Shown: piece by piece, positions 5,920 through 10,508 of the stretch
Position numbering within the stretch: the first letter of the stretch is position 1
How the letters are laid out: each line of letters opens with the position of its first letter
NCBI GenBank assembly: GCA_023228445.1
Contig: JALOBD010000079.1
Location: forward strand, 1-10,508
DNA: 10,508 nucleotides
Source of the DNA: Sphaerochaeta sp.
GTDB lineage: Bacteria > Spirochaetota > Spirochaetia > Sphaerochaetales > Sphaerochaetaceae
Direction of reading: 5' to 3'
Notes under the pieces: model-generated
The model's input: the letters and a program-made list of their open reading frames with translations, nothing else
Told to the model about the DNA's origin: nothing
Databases searched by the model: none
Translations under genes and position numbers: made by a program

Positions 5920-6837
5920 ATGAAAGGTAAAAAAAGCTCGCTTGACAAAGATTGTGGCATGGATGACCATTTGGTCATGGACCCGCCGATTCTCAAAGAG
6001 AGCACATACTTCCACGACCCCACCATGCAGCTGAAGGTCATCAAGCGTGACCCCGAGATTCCCTATCGGCTCCACGGCCATGAATTCCACGAACTGGTCG
6101 TCATCCAGAGCGGGCGGGGTATCACCTATACCAACGAGGTCGAGTACTCCGTTGGGGAGTGCTCGGTCTTTTACGTCCCCCCGGGAGCCTTGCACGGCTA
6201 CAAGGAGTTGGACCACCTGGTGCTGTACAACATCATCTGGGGCGATCGCCTGATCAAGAAACAGACCTTTGACCTTGAGCAGTTGCCCGGCTTCACCTCG
6301 ATCTTCGCTGCCACCGAGGTGGTGATGATGCACCTCACCCCCTCGCAGTTCACCGAGCTCATTCCAGTCATCCAGCTCTTGGAGAAGGAGTGCGACGACC
6401 TCTCCTACGGCTCAGGAAGCCGCATCGCCGCCTACGCCTACCTCTTGGAGGTCTTCGTCACCCTGAGCCGGATCTTCGACCAGACACCCAACAGCGCAAA
6501 CCGTACCGCCCGCCTGCTCTGGGATATCTTTGCCCACATGGACGAACGCCTTGACGAACCGATCACCACCGAAGAGCTGACCACCATCGCCGCAATGAGC
6601 AGCAGCACTCTCAACCGCACCTTCAAGCGGGCAACCGGCCTCTCTCCGATCGAGTTTCACATCCACAAGCGGATCGCCAAAGCGTGTACCTTGATCCAGC
6701 AACGTGGTCTCTCCATGGCCCAGGTGGGTGAGGCGTGCGGCTTTACCGATCCCAACTACTTCTCCCGTCAGTTTCGCAAGGTCATGGGGATGAGTCCAAA
6801 GCAGTATCAACGAATCTTCACGAGCCGCTTTGCGTAA
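5920..6837 (+). CDS. AraC-family transcriptional regulator (RhaR/RhaS-like)
   Basis: A 305-aa regulator. Residues ~28-130 form a cupin-type sensor domain with YRLHGHEFHELVVIQSGRG (49-67) and VFYVPPGALHGY (83-94), resembling RhaR and RhaS, which sense rhamnose. Residues ~205-300 form the double helix-turn-helix DNA-binding domain, with TLNRTFKRATGLSP and the signature GFTDPNYFSRQFRKVMG. The inducer is likely a sugar but is not shown. The start is uncertain: ATG 5920 follows GAGG with a short 4-base spacer, while ATGs at 5959 and 5977 lack a clear SD. A perfect TTGACA lies at 5942-5947 but has only a weak -10 downstream. The gene diverges from oadB, whose promoter it touches, so control of oadB is possible. 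Its stop overlaps the convergent SulP gene by 20 bases. Confidence 0.9.
   Translation: MKGKKSSLDKDCGMDDHLVMDPPILKESTYFHDPTMQLKVIKRDPEIPYRLHGHEFHELVVIQSGRGITYTNEVEYSVGECSVFYVPPGALHGYKELDHLVLYNIIWGDRLIKKQTFDLEQLPGFTSIFAATEVVMMHLTPSQFTELIPVIQLLEKECDDLSYGSGSRIAAYAYLLEVFVTLSRIFDQTPNSANRTARLLWDIFAHMDERLDEPITTEELTTIAAMSSSTLNRTFKRATGLSPIEFHIHKRIAKACTLIQQRGLSMAQVGEACGFTDPNYFSRQFRKVMGMSPKQYQRIFTSRFA
5963..5978. repeat. Perfect 16-bp inverted repeat at the 5' end of the AraC gene
   Basis: ATGACCA-TT-TGGTCAT: seven perfect pairs around two bases, encoding residues ~15-20 if the gene starts at 5920. It lies between the alternative ATG starts at 5959 and 5977 and about 15 bases after a TTGACA. It may be an operator for this or another regulator, or chance. 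AraC proteins usually bind direct repeats, so autoregulation through it is not assured. Confidence 0.4.
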
Positions 6838-8455
6838 GGGATTCAAGGGCGATCACCGCCGATGAGAAGATGTTCTGCTCCCCGAGAAGGCGGATGAGGT
6901 CGAGCCGCTCCATCAGCGAGCGCACCGGCTTCTGCAGCCCGACGACGAGCACCTCCACCTCTTGGCTCCTGCAGAGGCGTACGATGTCGGCCAGTTCATT
7001 GATCGAGCTGTGGTCGATGGAGGGCACCCCCCGGAGGCTGTAGATGATCCGTTTCACACCATTGGCGAGCAACGACTCGGTGACCTGGGTCAGCTGGTTC
7101 TGACTACCGAAGAAGAGCATCCCATCGATGTAGACGACCTTCGTCTTCTTCGCCCCGACTCCCAGCTCAGCGGTCACCGGATCGATCTCGATGGAGATCT
7201 TGTGACTCTTGATAATGAACATCACCATCGAGAAGGCGATGCCGGCAAAGATCGCCACCGTCAGGTCGAAGAGGACCGTTGCCCCCATCGTGACCAAGAA
7301 CTGGGCCATCGAGGTCTTGATCCGCTTGCGAAAGATCCTGCGGATCGCCACCCAGTCGTTCATCCGCCAGGCGGTGACGATCAGGACCCCGGCCAGTGCA
7401 GCGAGCGGGATACGACTGAGGAAGGGACCGAGGAGGAACATCGAGAGCAGCAGGGCCAGTGAGTGGATGATGCTCGTGAGCCGGGTCTGCTGTCCGGCAC
7501 GGATGGCCACCGAGGTACGCGCAATGGCGGCGGTGGCCGGAATGCCCCCGAAGAACGGGACGAGGACGTTGCCCACCCCCTGGGCATAGAGCTCACGTGT
7601 GGCGTTGAACTTCTCATTCTTCATCTTCGAGGCGTACGTACCGCAGAGCAGACTCTCCACCATCCCCAAGGCCGCGATCGAGATGGCTGGTGAGATCAGG
7701 GCGGGAAAGTCCCGCCACGGCATGGAGAAGAGGTGGAGTCGATCGGCGGCCACCAAGGTGCGGGGGATGGTCCCCACTTCGGCTACCGGCAAGTTCAGCG
7801 CCATCTGCACCAGGAGGGCGATGATGAGGCTCAAAAGGCTTGCGTGGATCTTGGCGTTCAGTTTTTTGGGCCAGAAGACCATGAAGAGAACGACAAAGAG
7901 GCCGAATGCCACCGAGGCGGGGTGGATGGGAAACCCATCACGGATATAGGAGCCGATCATCTGAGTGATCTGCGTCCCGCTGCTCGTCACTCCGAAGAAG
8001 GGGTCGATCTGCCCGAAGGCGATGATGATGGCCACCCCGCTGGTAAAGCCGGTGACCACCGGTGCGGGGATATAGGAGACCAGCGCTCCGACGCGCAGCA
8101 CTCCTGCAAGGAGGCGTACCAACCCACTGAGGAAGGTGGCAAAGAGCACCCCCTGGATCCCGTGATGGGCACCGACTGCGATGAGGATCATCGCCATCGT
8201 CCCCGTCGGGCCGGAGATCTGGTACGAAGCACCACCGAGGCCGGCGATGACCAGCCCGCTGATGATCGCCGTGATCATCCCACTTGCCGCGCTCTGACCC
8301 GAGCTCACGGCAAAGGCGAGGGCCAGGGGCAGCGCGACCGCAGCGACGGTCAGCCCTGCCATCAGGTCCTTGCCCAGTTTCGTCGTATTGTATCCTGAAA
8401 ATTCCCGTCCCAAATCCGATAAAAATGAAGCCGGTTTCGGCTTACCTACATGCAT
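6818..8455 (-). CDS. SulP/SLC26-family anion transporter with C-terminal STAS domain
   Basis: A 545-aa inner-membrane transporter (564 aa if it starts at 8512). The N-terminal Sulfate_transp region (~28-425) is mostly hydrophobic helices and has the first-helix sequence AGLTVAAVALPLALAFAV (33-50) and the conserved YQISGPTG motif (78-85). A cytoplasmic STAS domain follows (~438-535), with VPSIDHSSINEL in its usual loop. Bacterial members carry sulfate, bicarbonate, dicarboxylates or other anions; the substrate here is not shown. ATG 8455 gives the normal ~32-residue stretch before the first helix; ATG 8512 lies 22 bases after the glyoxalase-like stop and has no better SD. The gene is the third of a unit MBL-VOC-SulP. 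Hairpins and a G-rich motif surround its start. Its 3' end overlaps the convergent AraC gene by 20 bases. Confidence 0.93.
   Translation of the reverse strand: MHVGKPKPASFLSDLGREFSGYNTTKLGKDLMAGLTVAAVALPLALAFAVSSGQSAASGMITAIISGLVIAGLGGASYQISGPTGTMAMILIAVGAHHGIQGVLFATFLSGLVRLLAGVLRVGALVSYIPAPVVTGFTSGVAIIIAFGQIDPFFGVTSSGTQITQMIGSYIRDGFPIHPASVAFGLFVVLFMVFWPKKLNAKIHASLLSLIIALLVQMALNLPVAEVGTIPRTLVAADRLHLFSMPWRDFPALISPAISIAALGMVESLLCGTYASKMKNEKFNATRELYAQGVGNVLVPFFGGIPATAAIARTSVAIRAGQQTRLTSIIHSLALLLSMFLLGPFLSRIPLAALAGVLIVTAWRMNDWVAIRRIFRKRIKTSMAQFLVTMGATVLFDLTVAIFAGIAFSMVMFIIKSHKISIEIDPVTAELGVGAKKTKVVYIDGMLFFGSQNQLTQVTESLLANGVKRIIYSLRGVPSIDHSSINELADIVRLCRSQEVEVLVVGLQKPVRSLMERLDLIRLLGEQNIFSSAVIALESLTQSGS
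8421..8443 (-). terminator. Terminator-like hairpin inside the 5' end of the SulP gene
   Basis: On the minus strand AAGCCG-AAAC-CGGCTT (8443-8428) is followed after two bases by a run of five T (8425-8421). This has the form of a weak intrinsic terminator, yet lies within the first codons of SulP (KPKPAS), so if active it would act as an attenuator. The stem is only 6 bp; chance is quite possible. Confidence 0.25.
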
Positions 8456-8488
8456 CCCACCCACCCCCACGCCCGAACACGGCGTGGG
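8456..8488 (-). promoter_or_regulatory. Hairpin and overlapping G-quadruplex motif immediately before the SulP start
   Basis: On the minus strand CCCACGCC (8488-8481) pairs perfectly with GGCGTGGG (8473-8466) around a 7-base loop. The G-rich strand continues as GGG-CGT-GGGGG-T-GGG-T-GGG (8474-8456), four G-tracts of three or more with loops of 1-3 bases, which meets the usual G-quadruplex pattern. It abuts the ATG at 8455. The two folds use the same Gs and exclude each other. Either could hinder ribosome access. Confidence 0.5.
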
Positions 8489-8534
8489 TACATGATAGCC
8501 ATTCAGCCCCATTAACTCAAGTGAGCGCTGTACT

Positions 8535-8909
8535 TCACCGCTTTGAGGGGATTATCTCCAGCCAGTAGCCGTCCGGGTCGACGATGAAGTAGATCCCCAT
8601 CGCCGGATTCTCATAGATGATGCAATCCATCTCGCGGTGCTTGGTGCGAGCTGCCTCTAGGTCATCGGTCTCGAAGGCGAGGTGGAACTCGTTGTCACCC
8701 AATTCGTATCGGTCCTTCCCCCAATCGCGCAGCCACGTCAGCTCCAGTTTATGGACCGACTCCCCATCGGTGAGGAAGACGATGATGTACGCACCATCGC
8801 TTGCCTCCTTGCGCCTCACTTCGGTCAAGCCCAACGCCTGGGCATAGAAGGCAAGCGATTTCTCCAGGTCGATGACGTTGATGTTGTTGTGCGAAAAGCG
8901 AAACTTCAT
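8535..8909 (-). CDS. VOC-family protein, glyoxalase I (lactoylglutathione lyase)-like
   Basis: A 124-aa single-chain vicinal-oxygen-chelate protein. It aligns along its length with E. coli GloA, and all four metal ligands are in place: H7 (FSHNN), E56 (LELTW), H76 (EFHLAF) and E118 (DGYWLEI). The internal WGKDRYELGDNEFH segment also matches GloA. Glyoxalase I isomerises the hemithioacetal of methylglyoxal and a thiol to an S-lactoyl thioester in the cytosol; other VOC enzymes share the site, so the reaction remains likely but unproven. Start 8909 is supported twice: GGAGG 5 bases upstream, and an ATGA overlap with the stop of the preceding MBL gene. A start at 8921 would place that SD inside the gene. 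The neighbouring MBL hydrolase could serve as a glyoxalase-II-type partner, but its sequence does not look like GloB. Confidence 0.88.
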   Translation of the reverse strand: MKFRFSHNNINVIDLEKSLAFYAQALGLTEVRRKEASDGAYIIVFLTDGESVHKLELTWLRDWGKDRYELGDNEFHLAFETDDLEAARTKHREMDCIIYENPAMGIYFIVDPDGYWLEIIPSKR

Positions 8910-9631
8910 GTAATCCTCCATGTATAGGGGCTCTGGTCCAGGTGGACGATCAGCCCATCAAAATCTTGCAACTCTGCCTGAAGCCTCCCGCAGACGCTGC
9001 CATCCCCCCAGAAGTGCATCGGCACCAGCGTCTTCATCGAAACAGCGGCAACCAAGTCTTTCGCCCCAAGGCTGTATGCTGCTCCAAGGCGTGGATCGAC
9101 CGGGACGAAGGCGATGTCAATGCTCGGGGGCAAGCGATCAAGCTCAGCGTGGTACGCCTTCGCCATCTCCCGGTTGTAATCCTCACTCTCCCCCTCCCAG
9201 TGCCAGTGGTTCAAATCCCCGGCAAAGTAGATGAGCATGCCCTCAATGTCAATAACGAAAGCCACCCCCTCGTCGGTGGACAAGAGGGTCTTGACCGTCA
9301 TGCCTGCAACCGCTCTGCTCTGGTGGGCCTCCATCCACCGCACATCAAGGCCCTCGGGCACATCAGAGGCGGGGATATCGGCAGAGAGTACAAAGGTAGC
9401 GCCACCTGGGTGGGAGGTAAAGGAGAAGATCGACCGGTCGTAGTGGTCGCTGTGGCGGTGGCTGGCAAAGACGACAAGCCTCTTGCGCTGTGAGGGAAGC
9501 GCAACAGGCCCTGCGGTATGGTCGAAGAGCAAGAGACGGTGGTCAGTCTCTATCAAAAAGGCACTGTGTCCGAGGAATGTACAATTCATACCGTTACCAT
9601 GGTCTATTGCATCCAGGCTGTCAAGTTGCAT
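8906..9631 (-). CDS. MBL-fold metallo-hydrolase (Lactamase_B_3/UlaG-like group)
   Basis: A ~241-aa cytosolic hydrolase. HRHSDH (residues 58-63) is the metal-binding HxHxDH motif; the Asp of YFAGDLNHWHW and the His of VPMHFWGD supply later ligands. The usual third-His position is occupied by LLSTDEGVAF, which as far as I recall is typical of a distinct subgroup carrying GDLN-x-WHW and VPVDPRLG blocks. The substrate is unknown for that subgroup. For the start I prefer ATG 9631, since GGTGGAG lies 5 bases upstream (2 bases from ATG 9634). ATG 9589 (MNCTFLGHSAF) would fit the domain edge but has no good SD. The gene heads the unit MBL-VOC-SulP and overlaps the VOC gene by four bases. Confidence 0.86.
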   Translation of the reverse strand: MQLDSLDAIDHGNGMNCTFLGHSAFLIETDHRLLLFDHTAGPVALPSQRKRLVVFASHRHSDHYDRSIFSFTSHPGGATFVLSADIPASDVPEGLDVRWMEAHQSRAVAGMTVKTLLSTDEGVAFVIDIEGMLIYFAGDLNHWHWEGESEDYNREMAKAYHAELDRLPPSIDIAFVPVDPRLGAAYSLGAKDLVAAVSMKTLVPMHFWGDGSVCGRLQAELQDFDGLIVHLDQSPYTWRIT

Positions 9632-9823
9632 CATCGCTCCACCAACCAATCGATGGCATGTTGTGCCCGGATGCCGTCATATTCGCCGATGGTATATCAA
9701 TCGAGGGGGAGGACCGGTATTGGCCAGTTGCCCAGATAGTACGCATGTCGTCGAGCTGGGGCACACAAATTTGTATGTATTAGCGAGTACAGGAAATATT
9801 TTCAGTCTGGAATCTCCATACCG
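9632..9823. promoter_or_regulatory. Intergenic region upstream of the MBL-VOC-SulP unit
   Basis: This 192-base spacer separates the glycerol-1-phosphate dehydrogenase stop from the MBL start on the same strand. It is long enough for a promoter, and is AT-richer around 9765-9800. I find no convincing -35/-10 pair. A near-palindrome CACACAAATTTGTATG (9762-9777; core ACAAATTTGT perfect) could be an operator. There is no obvious intrinsic terminator and no supported gene. Confidence 0.35.
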
Positions 9824-10508
9824 CTACACCAACCCCTCAAGTACACTCAGCGCACGGTCGAACAGTCCCAGCTCATAGTAGAGATCCAGTACAGTATATC
9901 GGTTGCGGATCATCTGCGCCCCGCGCACCGCACGCTGAAGGCCGCCCAGGTCCGATCCGATCTGCACTGGTGTCGTGGGAGCGCCGACTGCCTGCAGCGC
10001 AGAGCGCAGGTCATCCAACGGTGGCAGGTGCTCGCCAATACGCGCTTTGAGCTGGGGAAGGAGGGCTATCAACGCTGATCTGCGCGCCTGTAACGCCGCT
10101 CCTGCCAAGAACTTATCCGCTGCCACGCCAAGGGCGCGCTCAGCGGCCCGTCGATCGGAGAAGAGAGAGCGAATATCATGTGCTCGCTCCTGCCAGCTCT
10201 GCTCGGGTTGCCCGTAACACTCACTCTCCTCAAGGCGGAGCAGTTCTTCATAGAGGTGGACGATGGCAACGGTACCCACCGCCACCTTGAAGCCGTGACT
10301 CACCTCATTGCCTTCAAGTGAAAGATGTTCCATCTCCCAGACATGGCTGATCAGATGTTCAGCACCGCTGGCCGGGCGGCTATCCTCCATCACCTGCATC
10401 GCATAGCCACTGGCGGCCAAGCCCTCAAAGAGGGCGGTGATGGCGCGATTTGTACGGGATGCCACCTCGTCAGCCAAGCCATAGACTCGTTTCAGCGGAT
10501 TCTGCACC
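9824..10508 (-). CDS. sn-Glycerol-1-phosphate dehydrogenase (AraM/EgsA family), C-terminal part
   Basis: The reading frame runs off the right edge; the GTG at 10507 is an internal Val codon rather than a start. The visible 227 residues hold the family's metal-binding core: SRPASGAEHLISH (visible 43-55) and VSHGFKVAVG (69-78), with the histidines that bind Ni, Zn or Fe, and the ending RYTVLDLYYELGLFDRA. This group of the iron-alcohol-dehydrogenase superfamily reduces dihydroxyacetone phosphate to sn-glycerol-1-phosphate with NAD(P)H. In archaea it begins lipid synthesis; bacterial AraM-type enzymes often sit in arabinose or other sugar loci. About 150-200 N-terminal residues, with the nucleotide-binding domain, are outside the window. 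The end at TAG 9826-9824 matches the family. Confidence 0.9.
   Translation of the reverse strand, partial: VQNPLKRVYGLADEVASRTNRAITALFEGLAASGYAMQVMEDSRPASGAEHLISHVWEMEHLSLEGNEVSHGFKVAVGTVAIVHLYEELLRLEESECYGQPEQSWQERAHDIRSLFSDRRAAERALGVAADKFLAGAALQARRSALIALLPQLKARIGEHLPPLDDLRSALQAVGAPTTPVQIGSDLGGLQRAVRGAQMIRNRYTVLDLYYELGLFDRALSVLEGLV

Noticed and set aside
5812..6333. Upstream extension of the oadB frame to an ATG at 6333
   Set aside because: The extra 174 residues are antisense to the AraC gene and do not resemble OadB; the promoter at 5891-5919 lies within it.
7733..8398. A 221-codon + strand frame opposite SulP
   Set aside because: Composition-biased shadow of a clear transporter gene.
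9483..9878. A + strand frame of 131 codons across the MBL 5' end and the 9632-9823 spacer
   Set aside because: No SD, no family features, and it overlaps two supported genes on the other strand.
10505..10507. GTG as a start codon of the last gene
   Set aside because: The family has a long N-terminal nucleotide-binding domain; the frame continues past the window edge.

Overview
This is a gene-dense bacterial chromosomal window, GC-rich by eye, with short spacers and several genes that meet tail to tail. It holds ten protein genes visible as long reading frames plus one 42-codon membrane protein gene. The gene set (a Na+-translocating decarboxylase beta subunit with a tiny OadG-like partner, a ThuA/Gfo-Idh-MocA pair, a RhaR-like AraC regulator, sn-glycerol-1-phosphate dehydrogenase) suggests an anaerobic or fermentative, sugar-using bacterium. 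A Spirochaetota (Sphaerochaeta-like) or Firmicutes origin is only a guess. No phage, IS element, CRISPR array, tRNA or rRNA was found.

Layout. 1-495 (+): end of a single-domain asparaginase, its first few residues outside the window. 2296-502 (-): a two-gene operon, ThuA-like protein then Gfo/Idh/MocA oxidoreductase, one base apart. 2297-2518: a 222-base divergent spacer with a predicted promoter overlapped by two palindromes. 2519-4021 (+): an AlbA_2/Schlafen-type ATP-binding protein with a 3x21-bp in-frame repeat and, in a one-line sample, lower GC than its neighbours. 5811-4008 (-): oadB, the 42-aa OadG-like gene and a PNPOx-family flavoprotein. The oadB unit has a clear sigma-70-type promoter and a 73-nt leader that can fold in mutually exclusive ways. 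5920-6837 (+): AraC regulator, divergent from oadB. 9631-6818 (-): MBL-fold hydrolase, VOC/glyoxalase I-like enzyme (ATGA overlap) and a SulP anion transporter whose start lies beside a hairpin and a G-quadruplex motif. 10508-9824 (-): C-terminal part of glycerol-1-phosphate dehydrogenase, running off the window.

How the parts may work together (inference). The beta subunit and its small partner would form the membrane part of a Na+ pump whose carboxyltransferase (alpha) subunit is encoded elsewhere. The ThuA/Gfo pair probably oxidises or remodels a sugar or glycoside. The AraC protein may respond to a sugar and could affect oadB, because the oadB -35 box overlaps the presumed araC ribosome-binding site. 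No wholly new multi-gene system is evident. The parts most worth a second look are RNA-level and regulatory: the oadB leader switch candidate, the sulP G-quadruplex/hairpin, the palindromes at the AlbA_2 promoter, and the altered acidic residue and repeat in the AlbA_2 protein.
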